64,000 bases of DNA from Taklimakanibacter sp050251035 (GTDB lineage Bacteria; Pseudomonadota; Alphaproteobacteria; Rhizobiales; Aestuariivirgaceae). How positions within the stretch are numbered: the stretch's first letter is position 1; the number at the start of each line of letters is the position of its first letter. Below the pieces are notes generated by a model, which had not been told where the DNA came from, searched no databases, and saw only the letters and a program-made list of their open reading frames with translations. A program made the position numbers and the translations under genes. This document shows, piece after piece, positions 26,478 to 34,934 of this stretch. The stretch spans positions 62,001 to 126,000 of the forward strand of contig JBFWNN010000003.1 of assembly GCA_050251035.1 (NCBI GenBank), in the 5' to 3' direction.

Positions 26478-27938
26478 ATGACAACGACACGGATAAAGGC
26501 ACGCTACGTCATCGGCTATGACGGCTCGGGCCATCGGACGCTGAAAGACGCGGAAGTCGTCTATCGCGGCGACAGCATCGTCTTCGTCGGCCGCGGCTAT
26601 GGTGGGCCGGTCGATCACGAGATCGATGGCGGCAATGCCGTCCTCGGCCCCGGCTTCATCGATCTCAATGCGCTGGCCGATCTCGACACCACGGTCCTCG
26701 CCTTCGACAATCAGCCCGACTGGGCCAAGGGCCGGGTATGGCCCGAGGACTATCTCGCATCGGGTCCGGTCGAGATGTATTCGACCGAAGAGACGACCTT
26801 CAAGATGAAGTACGCCTTCGTGCAACTGATCCGCAACGGCATCACCACGGCCCTGCCGATCACGTCGATGTTCTACCGCGCATGGGCCGAGACCTATGAG
26901 GAATTCGAGCGCTCGGCCGACAGCGCGGCGGAAGTCGGCATCCGCGCCTATCTCGGTCCCTGCTACATGACCGGCGTCACCGTCATCCGCGCGGATGGCA
27001 GCTTCACGACGCATTTCGACGAGGCGCGCGGGCTTCGGGGGCTGGACCGGGCGCGCGACTACATCAGGAAATTTGACGGCGCGCATGGCGGGCTGGTCCG
27101 TGGCATGCTGTCGCCGGATCGCATCGAGAACTGCACGCCGGAGCTCATCCGGCGCACCGCGGCGATCAGCGCGGAGTTCGATTGCCCGGTCAAGCTCCAT
27201 TGCTGCCAGGGCCTGGAGGAATTCCACTCGATCGTCGAACGCTATGACAAGACGCCGATGGAATGGCTGGCCTCGCTCGATTTCCTGTCGCGGCGCGCGC
27301 TCCTGCCGCATGGGGTGTTCATCACTGGTCACAGTGCGATCGAGCGCCAGGGCGACGACGCCGGCCTGGTCGCGGCCGCAGGCGCGACATTCGTCCATTG
27401 TCCCCTGGTCCTGTCGCGCTATGGCGGCGCGATGGAGTCGTTCATCAAGCTGAAGAAGAAGGGGATTTCCATAGGCCTCGGCACCGACACCTTCCCGCCC
27501 GACATGGTCGAGAACATGCGCATCGGGATCGGACTTTGCCGCGTCGCCGAGAGCGACGTGGCCGCGTGCAGCTCGGCCGATTTCTACAATGCCGCGACGA
27601 TTGTCGCGGCCGATGCGATCGGCCGACCTGACCTCGGCCGACTGGCGGTGGGCGCCAAGGCCGACATGACCTTGTTCGATCTTTCGGCATTCGAGCTCGG
27701 CCAGGTCATCGACCCGATCCAGACCATGATGCTGAGCGGTACCGGCCGCGATTTCAAGACGGCGATCGTCAACGGCCGGACCGTGATGCGCGACCGCCAG
27801 TTGCCGGGCATCGATCTCGACGATTATCGCCGGCGGGCGCAGTCGCAATTCGACGGGCTCATCGCCAAATATCCGATGCGCACCTGGCGCCATCCGCCCG
27901 TCGAAGAGATATTCTCGCCGTCGTTCCCCTTCGGCTAA
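26478..27938 (+). CDS. Amidohydrolase-superfamily protein lacking the HxH metal motif
   Basis: A 486-residue homologue of the preceding enzyme's superfamily. The strand that should read 'D-x-H-x-H' instead reads 'FIDLNALADLD', with Asn64 and Leu66 where the two metal-binding histidines belong. Downstream candidates remain: His241 ('KLHCC'), His285 ('TGHSAIE') and Asp337 ('GTDTFPPD'). It may therefore use a different metal arrangement, be inactive, or regulate the upstream partner. 'GGGGACAAT' precedes the ATG. The stop overlaps the convergent permease stop by 4 bases. I have a vague memory of relatives with the same substitution but cannot name their function. Confidence 0.82.
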   Translation: MTTTRIKARYVIGYDGSGHRTLKDAEVVYRGDSIVFVGRGYGGPVDHEIDGGNAVLGPGFIDLNALADLDTTVLAFDNQPDWAKGRVWPEDYLASGPVEMYSTEETTFKMKYAFVQLIRNGITTALPITSMFYRAWAETYEEFERSADSAAEVGIRAYLGPCYMTGVTVIRADGSFTTHFDEARGLRGLDRARDYIRKFDGAHGGLVRGMLSPDRIENCTPELIRRTAAISAEFDCPVKLHCCQGLEEFHSIVERYDKTPMEWLASLDFLSRRALLPHGVFITGHSAIERQGDDAGLVAAAGATFVHCPLVLSRYGGAMESFIKLKKKGISIGLGTDTFPPDMVENMRIGIGLCRVAESDVAACSSADFYNAATIVAADAIGRPDLGRLAVGAKADMTLFDLSAFELGQVIDPIQTMMLSGTGRDFKTAIVNGRTVMRDRQLPGIDLDDYRRRAQSQFDGLIAKYPMRTWRHPPVEEIFSPSFPFG

Positions 27939-28876
27939 CGTTCACCCTTGCGATAAGGGACCATCAAGGCGCGCGGGTAGGACGCGCGCCGCGACATCAG
28001 GATGAGCGCCAGGATCGACAGCACATAGGGCAGCATCAGGAAGATCTGATAGGGCACGAAGGCGGAAGCGAGCTGCTGCAGCCGGAGCTGATAGGCATCG
28101 AAGGCGGCGAAGAGGAGCGCGCCCAAGAGCGCCTTGCCCGGCCGCCAGGAACCGAAGACGACGAGCGCGATAGCGATCCAGCCGCGCCCGTTCACCATCT
28201 CGAAATAGAAGGAGTTGAAGGCGGAAAGGGTGAGGAAGGCGCCGCCGATGCCCATCAGTGCGCTGCCCAGGACGACGGCACCGATGCGCACTTTGGTGAC
28301 GTCGATGCCTTGCGCCTCGACCGCGGCCGGGTTCTCGCCCGCGGTGCGCACCGCAAGCCCGGCCGGCGTGCGGTAGAGGAACCAGCCGACGAGGCCGGCG
28401 GCGATGAAGGCGAGATAGGTGAGCGGCGTCTGCCGGAACAGCGCCTCGCCGAGGAAGGGAATGTCGGAGAGGAGCGGGACCGCCCAGGGCTGGAACGGCT
28501 CGATCTTGGGGGGCGAGGTCACTTCCGGGAAGGCCAGGCGATAGGTGTAATAAGTGAGGGCGGCGGCGAAGAGCGTGATGCCGATGCCGGTGACGTGCTG
28601 CGAGAGGCCGAGCGGCACCACCAGGATGGCGTGCAGCAGGCCGAAGGCGCCGCCGGCCAGGGCCGCGACCAGGACGCCGAGCCAGAGGTCGCCGCCCTGA
28701 TAGACGGTGAACCAGCCGGCGAAGGCGCCGACCGTCATGATGCCTTCGATGCCGAGATTGAGGACGCCGGCGCGCTCCGAGATGAGTTCGCCCAAGGTGG
28801 CGAAGATCAGTGGCGAGGCGATACGGATGGCCGCCGCCCACAATGTCGCCGAGAACAGGAGCTCGATCGCGTCCAT
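27935..28876 (-). CDS. BMP/nucleoside-type ABC transporter permease
   Basis: A 313-residue BPD_transp_2 permease. The N-terminal signature 'ATLGELISERAGVLNLGIEG' is the hallmark of NupQ/YufQ-type permeases. Last gene of a minus-strand transporter operon (binding protein, ATPase, permease, permease). The family imports nucleosides and related compounds. Four bases separate it from the upstream permease gene. Confidence 0.9.
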   Translation of the reverse strand: MDAIELLFSATLWAAAIRIASPLIFATLGELISERAGVLNLGIEGIMTVGAFAGWFTVYQGGDLWLGVLVAALAGGAFGLLHAILVVPLGLSQHVTGIGITLFAAALTYYTYRLAFPEVTSPPKIEPFQPWAVPLLSDIPFLGEALFRQTPLTYLAFIAAGLVGWFLYRTPAGLAVRTAGENPAAVEAQGIDVTKVRIGAVVLGSALMGIGGAFLTLSAFNSFYFEMVNGRGWIAIALVVFGSWRPGKALLGALLFAAFDAYQLRLQQLASAFVPYQIFLMLPYVLSILALILMSRRASYPRALMVPYRKGER

Positions 28877-28880
28877 GGGC

Positions 28881-29930
28881 TTATTTCCAGCGCAGGCGGT
28901 AGCGGGTGAACATCAGCGCCGTGACCATGGCGAGGAGGGCCGTCGCCACCATCACCTGCGCGATGTAGCTCGGCACTTGGGCGCTGCGGCTCATCGCGTC
29001 GGCGCCGACGAAGATGCCGGCGACGAAGATCGCAGCCGCGACCACGCCCAACGGATGGAGCAGCGCCAGCATGGCGACGACGATGCCGGCATAGCCGAAG
29101 CCCGGCGACAGATCGAGGGTAAGATTGCCCTTGAGGCCGGCCACTTCCGAGAGGCCGGCGAGGCCCGCGAGCCCACCCGACAGCAGCGCCGTCTTGAGCA
29201 TGATGCGGTCGACCTTCATGCCGGCGAAACGGGCGGCGCGCGGATTGAAGCCCACCGCCTTCATCTCGTAGCCGAGCGCCATGCGCGTGTTGACGATCCA
29301 GACGAGGACGGCCGCGGCGAGCGCCAGGATGAAACCGAAATGCAACCGCTTTCCTTGGATGAGCTTGGGCAACTGCCCGTCGGCGATGACCTTCTTGGTC
29401 TGTGGCCAGCCGAGGCCCATCGGGTCCTTCAGCGGCCCCTCGAGCAGGAGGCTGACGAACAGGATGACGATGAAATTGAGGAGCAGCGTCGTCACCACCT
29501 CATCGACGCCGAAGCGCACCTTGAGGAAAGCGGGGCCGAGCAAGGTGAGCGCGCCGGCCAGCGCGGCGGCGACGAGCAGCACGGGCACGAGCACCGGCGC
29601 CGGCAGCGGCAGAAGTCCGGTGCCGAAGACGATGGTGGCGATCGCCCCCATATAGAGCTGCGCCTCGGCGCCGATGTTCCACAGCTTGGCGCGGAAGGCG
29701 ACGGCCGCGGCGAGGCCGGTGAAGATCAGAGGCGTGGCGCGGGTCAGCGTCTCGAGGAAAGCGAATTGCGAGCCCGCCGCGCCCTTGAGCACGAGGCCGA
29801 AGACCGAGAAGGGATTGGCGCCGCTGAAGCTGACGAGGATGCCGGCGAAGACGAGCGTCGCCAGGACCGCCAGCGCCGGATAGAGCAAGGTGACGAGAAG
29901 AGTGGGCTTCTCGCGCGGTTCAAGCCGCAT
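28881..29930 (-). CDS. BMP/nucleoside-type ABC transporter permease
   Basis: A 349-residue BPD_transp_2 permease of the NupP/YufP type with about nine hydrophobic segments and the motif 'WNIGAEAQLYMGAI' near residue 88. Its ATG lies 11 bases inside the upstream ATPase gene, so translation is coupled. It forms the membrane channel with the 313-residue partner encoded downstream. Confidence 0.9.
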   Translation of the reverse strand: MRLEPREKPTLLVTLLYPALAVLATLVFAGILVSFSGANPFSVFGLVLKGAAGSQFAFLETLTRATPLIFTGLAAAVAFRAKLWNIGAEAQLYMGAIATIVFGTGLLPLPAPVLVPVLLVAAALAGALTLLGPAFLKVRFGVDEVVTTLLLNFIVILFVSLLLEGPLKDPMGLGWPQTKKVIADGQLPKLIQGKRLHFGFILALAAAVLVWIVNTRMALGYEMKAVGFNPRAARFAGMKVDRIMLKTALLSGGLAGLAGLSEVAGLKGNLTLDLSPGFGYAGIVVAMLALLHPLGVVAAAIFVAGIFVGADAMSRSAQVPSYIAQVMVATALLAMVTALMFTRYRLRWK

Positions 29931-31440
29931 GCGCCTCTCCTTCGCCGAAGCCCTGGCCCGCCATCATCAGGCCGAGCTCCTTGATGCTGACCGCCTTGCG
30001 CGCCAGGGCCTTCGAGATGCGGCCGCGATAGATGACGGCGATGCGGTCGCAGAGCGCCAGGATTTCGTCGAGATCGTCGGAGATGAGGAGCACCGAGGCG
30101 CCGCGCCTGCGGGCCGCGACCAGATGCTCGTGCACGTAGGCGACAGCGCCGATGTCCAGTCCGCGCGCCGGCTGGCAGGCGAGGATGAAGCGCGGCGTCA
30201 AGGACAGCGTGCGCCCGAGGATCAGCTTCTGCATATTGCCGCCGGAGAGGAGCCGCACCCGCGCCTGGGGCGATGGGCATTTCACGTCGAACTTCACGAT
30301 GATGTCGCGGGCGAAGCCTTCGGCGGCGCGCCAGTCGAGGAAGCCGCGCCGGTTGAAGCGCTCCTCGCGATAGAGTTCGGCGATCACGTTCTCGGTGACC
30401 GACATGTCGGCGATGAGGCCCTCGGCATGCCGGTCCTCCGGGATGCGGGCGATGCCGTGCCGGGTCACGATATCGGGCGTCCAGTGCGCCGCATCCTCGC
30501 CGAAGATGCGCAGCGATCCGCTCTTGGGGCGGGTGAGGCCGCTCAGGAGGTTGGCGAGCCCCGTCTGGCCGTTGCCCGAGACGCCGGCGAGGCCGAGGAT
30601 CTCGCCGCCATGGAGCGTGAGGGAGGCGTTGTCGAGGCCGTCCGCGGTCGAGACGGATCTGACATCGACATGGACCTCGTCCGGCGTCCGCGGCTCGATT
30701 CGGGGCTCGGCGATCGGCCGGCCGACCATCAGTTCCGCCAGCTCCTGGCGGTTCGTCGCCTGCGTCGCCCGCTCGGCGACGAGCTTGCCGGCGCGCAGCA
30801 CGAAGATGCGGTCCGAGACGCTCAGGACTTCGTTGAGCTTGTGCGAGATGAAGATGATGGAGAGGCCCTTCTGCGTGAGCCGCTTCAAGGTTGCGAACAG
30901 GCTCTGGCTTTCCTGCGGGGTGAGCACCGCGGTCGGCTCGTCGAGGATGAGGATGCGGGCCTCGCGATAGAGCACTTTCAGGATCTCGACGCGCTGCCGC
31001 TCGCCGACCGAGAGTTCGGTCACGGTCTTGTCGGGCGCGGTGACGAGGCCGAAATCCTCGGCCAGCCGGGTGAGGCGCCGGCGCGCCTCGCTTTTCGCCG
31101 AATTGAGGCGCCACAGTTTCTCGGTGCCGAGCATGATGTTGTCGAGCACGGTCAGATTGTCGGCGAGGGTGAAGTGCTGATGCACCATGCCGATGCCGGC
31201 GGCGATGGCGGCATTGGGCTGGCCGGGCGGCAGGGGCTGGCCGAAGACGCTGATCGATCCGTCGTCGGCGACATAATGGCCGAAGAGGATGTTCATCAGC
31301 GTCGTCTTGCCGGCGCCGTTCTCGCCGAGGAGGGCGGCGATCTCGCCGCGCTTCAGGTCGAGCGAGATCGCGTCATTGGCGAGAAGCGGCCCGAAGCGCT
31401 TGGAGATGCGCTCGAGGCGAAGGACGGTGTCGGTCGTCAT
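29920..31440 (-). CDS. BMP/nucleoside-type ABC transporter ATPase with two ABC domains
   Basis: A 506-residue tandem ATPase. Domain 1 has Walker A 'GENGAGKT', signature 'LSVGERQRVEI' and Walker B 'ILILDEPTAVLTPQE'. Domain 2 has the degenerate Walker A 'GVSGNGQTG', signature 'LSGGNMQK' and 'ILACQPARGLDIGAV' in place of Walker B. This asymmetry is normal for the sugar/nucleoside class (RbsA/NupO). It starts at ATG 31440, followed upstream by a 219-bp repeat-filled gap and the binding-protein gene. Confidence 0.9.
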   Translation of the reverse strand: MTTDTVLRLERISKRFGPLLANDAISLDLKRGEIAALLGENGAGKTTLMNILFGHYVADDGSISVFGQPLPPGQPNAAIAAGIGMVHQHFTLADNLTVLDNIMLGTEKLWRLNSAKSEARRRLTRLAEDFGLVTAPDKTVTELSVGERQRVEILKVLYREARILILDEPTAVLTPQESQSLFATLKRLTQKGLSIIFISHKLNEVLSVSDRIFVLRAGKLVAERATQATNRQELAELMVGRPIAEPRIEPRTPDEVHVDVRSVSTADGLDNASLTLHGGEILGLAGVSGNGQTGLANLLSGLTRPKSGSLRIFGEDAAHWTPDIVTRHGIARIPEDRHAEGLIADMSVTENVIAELYREERFNRRGFLDWRAAEGFARDIIVKFDVKCPSPQARVRLLSGGNMQKLILGRTLSLTPRFILACQPARGLDIGAVAYVHEHLVAARRRGASVLLISDDLDEILALCDRIAVIYRGRISKALARKAVSIKELGLMMAGQGFGEGEAHAA

Positions 31441-31655
31441 CGGTCGCCCTCGCCCTGCGAGCGCAGCGATGCGGGGAGAGGGAAGGGGCCCGACGCGGAG
31501 CGTCGGGAAGGGTGAGGGGCAAAGGTCTGCGCCATCGTTCGCTTAAATTTCTTCATCCGCGAATCGTGTTGGTCGACGATTTCGCCATAGCCCCTCACCC
31601 TCCCATTGCTGCGCAATGGGTGCCTCCCTCTCCCCGCTTTCGCGGGGCGAGGGTA
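31441..31655. repeat. Palindromic repeat cluster between binding-protein and ATPase genes
   Basis: The gap holds a mosaic of palindromes: 'ggggagagg' and 'cccctcacc' blocks in both orientations, and a perfect hairpin CCCATTGC-TGC-GCAATGGG at 31602-31620. A CCCCGC-TTTC-GCGGGG hairpin lies near 31636-31651. As at 6033-6168, the repeat sits directly downstream of an ABC binding-protein gene. No gene is credible here. Confidence 0.65.
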
Positions 31656-31659
31656 TTCA

Positions 31660-32664
31660 TCACGATGATTTCGGCTCCGAATCGTCGATGGCGACGGTGA
31701 AGGCGCCGGACTTGATCGCCTCTTCCTTCGTCTTGACCTTGCCCATCACCTCGGCCGGCACCTTGCCTTCGAACGTCCCGAGCGGCGCCAGGCTGCAGCC
31801 GCCGAACTTCATGAAGGAATATTGCCCGTAATCGTCGGCCTTGAAGCTCTTTTCCTGGATCGCCTTGATAGCGGCATCGAGCGTCGGCTCGAAATGCCAC
31901 AAGGCCGAGGCGACGACCGTTTCGGGATAGTCCGCCTGGGTGTCGATCACATTGCCGATCGCCAGCACCTTGCGTTCCTTGGCCGCATCCGAGACGCCGA
32001 AACGCTCGGCATAGAGGAGGTCGGCGCCGGCATCGATCTGGGCGAAGGCGGTCTCCTTCGCCTTGGGCGGATCGAACCACGAGCCGATGAAGGCGACCTG
32101 GAATTTGACGTCGGGCTTCGTCTCCTTCACGCCCGCCATGAAGGCCTGCATCAGCCGGTTCACTTCCGGGATGGGATAGCCGCCCACCATGCCGATGCTG
32201 CTCTTCTGCGTCATGGCGCCGGCGATCATGCCGGTGAGATAGGAGGCGTCCTGGATGTAATTGTCGAACACCGCGAAATTGGGATTGGCCGCCGCATCGG
32301 GCTTGAAGCTCGAGCCGATGAGGAAGGCGCGGTCGGGATAGTCCTTGGCGACGGCGCGGGCCGCGTCCTCGACCGCGAAGGCTTCGCCGATGATGAGCTG
32401 GTGGCCGGCCTCGCAATATTCGCGCATCACCCGCTCGTAGTCGGTGTTGGCGACCTTCTCGGAGAAGGTATATTCGATGTCGCCGCGCTCCTTGGCGGTG
32501 AGCGCCGCCTTGTGGATGCGGCTCACCCATTGCTGCTCGACCGGCACCGTATAGATGGCGGCGGTCTTGATCACGTCCTTGGCCCGGGCCGCTCCCGCGC
32601 CCAGGAGCGGCAGGGCTGCCGCCGGACCTGCATATTTGATGAGCTCTCGCCGTGACAGACGCAT
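31660..32664 (-). CDS. BMP-family ABC transporter substrate-binding protein with Tat signal
   Basis: A 334-residue BMP/PnrA-like binding protein. The N-terminus 'RLSRRELIKYAG' is a twin-arginine signal followed by a hydrophobic stretch ending 'AARA', so it probably folds before export. Mature-part landmarks are 'NTDYERVMREYCEAGHQLII' and 'VGGYPIPEVNRLMQAF'. ATG 32664 follows GGAGGGA. It feeds the permeases and ATPase downstream. The two other BMP proteins in the window (47876 and 51875) have Sec signals instead. The ligand is likely a nucleoside or related heterocycle. Confidence 0.88.
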   Translation of the reverse strand: MRLSRRELIKYAGPAAALPLLGAGAARAKDVIKTAAIYTVPVEQQWVSRIHKAALTAKERGDIEYTFSEKVANTDYERVMREYCEAGHQLIIGEAFAVEDAARAVAKDYPDRAFLIGSSFKPDAAANPNFAVFDNYIQDASYLTGMIAGAMTQKSSIGMVGGYPIPEVNRLMQAFMAGVKETKPDVKFQVAFIGSWFDPPKAKETAFAQIDAGADLLYAERFGVSDAAKERKVLAIGNVIDTQADYPETVVASALWHFEPTLDAAIKAIQEKSFKADDYGQYSFMKFGGCSLAPLGTFEGKVPAEVMGKVKTKEEAIKSGAFTVAIDDSEPKSS

Positions 32665-32785
32665 CGTTCCCTCCACTGTTATGTTTTTACCAGTTGATCA
32701 AAACCGTCCGGCACTGTCAATTGGCAGGCTCGGATTGTAAGCGGCAAAATATCGCTTTATGCCTCGATAGGAACAGGACTGCGGA

Positions 32786-33742
32786 ATGACGAAGCTCAAT
32801 CTGGTGGGCGATATCGGGGGCACGAATTCGCGCTTCGGCCTCGTGGCGGAGGGCTCGGTCGAGGTCGGGCGCATCGCGAAGCTGAAGAACGACGACTTCG
32901 GCTCGCTCGAGGATGCGGCGCGCGCCTATCTCGACCGCCAGGGCATCGACGGGCTGGCCGCCGCGGCGATCGCGGTCGCCGGCATCGTCATGGACGAGGA
33001 CTTCCTGCTCACCAACCGCGACTGGATGATCTCGCGCTCCAGGCTGAAGGGCCGCCTCGGGACCGAGAAGCTGATCATCCTCAATGATTTTGAAGCCTTG
33101 GCGCTGTCGCTGCCGCATCTCGAGCAGGTCAATCTCATCCAGATCGGCGGCGCCACGCTGCCGCCGCGGCGGCTCAAGATCGTGCTCGGGCCCGGCACCG
33201 GCCTCGGCATGGCGGCGCTCGCGCCCTTGCCGCAAGGGGGCTGGATGGCGCTGCCGGGCGAGCTCGGCCATGTCAATCTGCCGGTCGCGACCCGGGAGGA
33301 ATTCGACCTGCGCGAGGCAATGTCCGAGCCCGGCGTCGTCTTCGAATCGGAATTCGCCGTCACCGGCGGCGGGCTTTCCCTGATCTATCGGACGATCGCC
33401 CGCCTGGCCGGCCGAGAGCCCCGGCTCGCCACGCCGGAGCAGGTCCTGCAGGCCGCACTTGCCGGCAGCGATCCCGATGCGGTGAAGACGCTCGATCATT
33501 TCGTCATCTGGCTGGCGCGCCTCGCGGGCGATGCGGCGATGATGATGCAGGCGCAAGGCGGCGTCTACCTCGCCGGCGGCATCGCGCCGTCGATTGTCGG
33601 GAAGCTGCAGGAAGGCCCGTTCCGTCGGGTCTTCGAGGAGAAGGGCCGCCTCGATCTCAACGCCGTGCCGGTCTATGTGATCATGGACGATTTCCCCGCC
33701 TTCAAGGGCTGCGCCGCGGCGCTCAACCAGGCGCCCGCCTGA
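32786..33742 (+). CDS. glk: Glucokinase
   Basis: A 318-residue member of the bacterial (non-ROK) glucokinase family. It has the ATP phosphate motif 'GDIGGTNSRFGL' (9-20), the sugar-binding Asn-Asp in 'LNDFEALALS', 'GPGTGLGMA' for phosphate binding and 'GELGHVNLP' with the Glu-x-x-His sugar contact. It phosphorylates glucose at C6 in the cytoplasm. AGGACTGCGG precedes the ATG. It is divergent from the BMP transporter operon and precedes the xylose gene block, in line with a sugar-metabolism region. Confidence 0.9.
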   Translation: MTKLNLVGDIGGTNSRFGLVAEGSVEVGRIAKLKNDDFGSLEDAARAYLDRQGIDGLAAAAIAVAGIVMDEDFLLTNRDWMISRSRLKGRLGTEKLIILNDFEALALSLPHLEQVNLIQIGGATLPPRRLKIVLGPGTGLGMAALAPLPQGGWMALPGELGHVNLPVATREEFDLREAMSEPGVVFESEFAVTGGGLSLIYRTIARLAGREPRLATPEQVLQAALAGSDPDAVKTLDHFVIWLARLAGDAAMMMQAQGGVYLAGGIAPSIVGKLQEGPFRRVFEEKGRLDLNAVPVYVIMDDFPAFKGCAAALNQAPA

Positions 33743-33820
33743 CACAATGTTCTTGCTTTGTTCGAGGCTGGGCGGCAGATTGGGATTGCGAGCTCATGGG
33801 ATGCTCGGGACGATCGGATC

Positions 33821-34870
33821 ATGACTGGCAGGACCGCACCGCGTGAAGGGGAAATTCTGCTCTATACGGGCCCCAAGGGCGATGTCCGAGTCGAAGTGCT
33901 GTTCGAGGAGGAGAGCTTCTGGCTGACCCAGAAGCGCATGGCCGAGCTCTTTGAGGTGACGGTCCCGACGATCAATGAGCATCTGAAGAACATATTCAAG
34001 ACCGGGGAGCTCGTAGAGGAATCAGTTATTCGGAAATTCCGAATAACTGCTGATGACGGCAAAGGCTACATCACCAGCTTCTACAATCTCGATGCCATCA
34101 TCGCCGTCGGCTATCGCGTGAACAGCCGCCAGGCGACGCAGTTTCGCATTTGGGCGACGGCGGTCCTGCGTGACTTCATCATCAAGGGATTCGTGCTTGA
34201 TGACGAGCGGCTGAAGCTCGGCAAACGCTTCGCCAAGGATTATTTCGATGAGCTGCTCGAGCGCATTCGCGAGATCCGGGCGAGCGAGCGGCGCTTCTAT
34301 CTGAAGATCACCGATATCTACGAGCAGTGCAGCATCGATTACACGCGTGATGCCGACATCACTCAGACCTTCTTCAAGACCGTGCAGAACAAGCTGCATT
34401 GGGCCATCACCGGCAAGACGGCGGCGGAGATCATCAGCGAGCGCGCCGATGCCGCGAAGCCGCATATGGGTCTCAAGACCTGGAAGAACGCGCCCGCCGG
34501 CAAGATCCTCAAGGGCGATGTGGTCATCGCCAAGAACTATCTGAGCGCGGACGAGGTCAAAGGCCTGGAGCGCGTCGTCTCGATGTATCTCGACTATGCC
34601 GAGAACCAGGCGGCGCGCCGCATCGCGATGCGCATGGCGGACTGGGTGACGAAGCTCGATGCCTTCCTGGCCTTCAACGAATATGAGATCCTGAAGGACG
34701 CCGGGAAAGTATCGCATGCCGTCGCCAAGGCTTTGGCCGAGAAAGAATACGACGCTTTCCGGATAGAGCAGGACCGGGCCTTTGAAAGCGACTTTGAGCG
34801 CGAGGCCAGGCGCGTGACGGCGAAAGCGAAGGTCCAGAGAAGCCGAAAGCCGAAGCCGGAAACAGATTAA
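33821..34870 (+). CDS. RhuM-family protein
   Basis: A 349-residue protein of the 'virulence protein RhuM' family. Landmarks are 'EESFWLTQKRMAELFEVTVP' near the N-terminus, 'KNIFKTGEL', 'YNLDAIIAVGYRVNS' and 'FRIWAT', all strongly conserved in this family. The N-terminal part resembles a DNA-binding KilA-N/Bro-like module. Function is unknown; homologues occur in pathogenicity islands, defence regions and mobile elements. ATG 33821 is preferred over 33758. Its base composition is visibly less GC-biased than its neighbours, and it splits glucokinase from the xylose operon, which suggests recent acquisition. A perfect 27-bp palindrome lies inside the gene. Confidence 0.88.
   Translation: MTGRTAPREGEILLYTGPKGDVRVEVLFEEESFWLTQKRMAELFEVTVPTINEHLKNIFKTGELVEESVIRKFRITADDGKGYITSFYNLDAIIAVGYRVNSRQATQFRIWATAVLRDFIIKGFVLDDERLKLGKRFAKDYFDELLERIREIRASERRFYLKITDIYEQCSIDYTRDADITQTFFKTVQNKLHWAITGKTAAEIISERADAAKPHMGLKTWKNAPAGKILKGDVVIAKNYLSADEVKGLERVVSMYLDYAENQAARRIAMRMADWVTKLDAFLAFNEYEILKDAGKVSHAVAKALAEKEYDAFRIEQDRAFESDFEREARRVTAKAKVQRSRKPKPETD
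34023..34049. repeat. Perfect 11-bp-armed inverted repeat inside rhuM
   Basis: Arms CAGTTATTCGG and CCGAATAACTG flank an AAATT loop, within the codons for 'SVIRKFRITA'. It is far more AT-rich than the surrounding genome. It is a striking palindrome for a coding region and could be a binding site or a mere product of the encoded residues. Confidence 0.6.
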
Positions 34871-34909
34871 TCTCTGATAGGCGCACATCAAAAATTGACA
34901 AGATCGTAG

Positions 34910-34932
34910 CGCCGGGTCCAAGCTGCCCGGCG
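34910..34932. promoter_or_regulatory. Inverted repeat abutting the LacI-family start codon
   Basis: Perfect 7-bp arms CGCCGGG/CCCGGCG with a 9-base centre end two bases before the ATG at 34935. They lie downstream of a TTGACA (34895-34900). No Shine-Dalgarno is visible in the gap. The repeat could be the regulator's own operator or an RNA hairpin that limits translation. Confidence 0.5.
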
Positions 34933-34934
34933 CA

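Noticed and set aside
25104..27893. Very long minus-strand open frame (929 codons) opposite the two amidohydrolases
   Set aside because: Same pattern of antisense openness; no recognisable domain, and the plus-strand genes carry family motifs throughout.
28707..29984. Glu/Asp/Arg-rich plus-strand frame resembling a low-complexity protein
   Set aside because: It is the antisense of a BMP permease gene; the apparent charge repeats come from codon bias.
31441..31655. Checked as a possible CRISPR array or riboswitch
   Set aside because: Repeats are palindromic mosaic blocks of unequal length without regular spacers or a conserved aptamer pattern.
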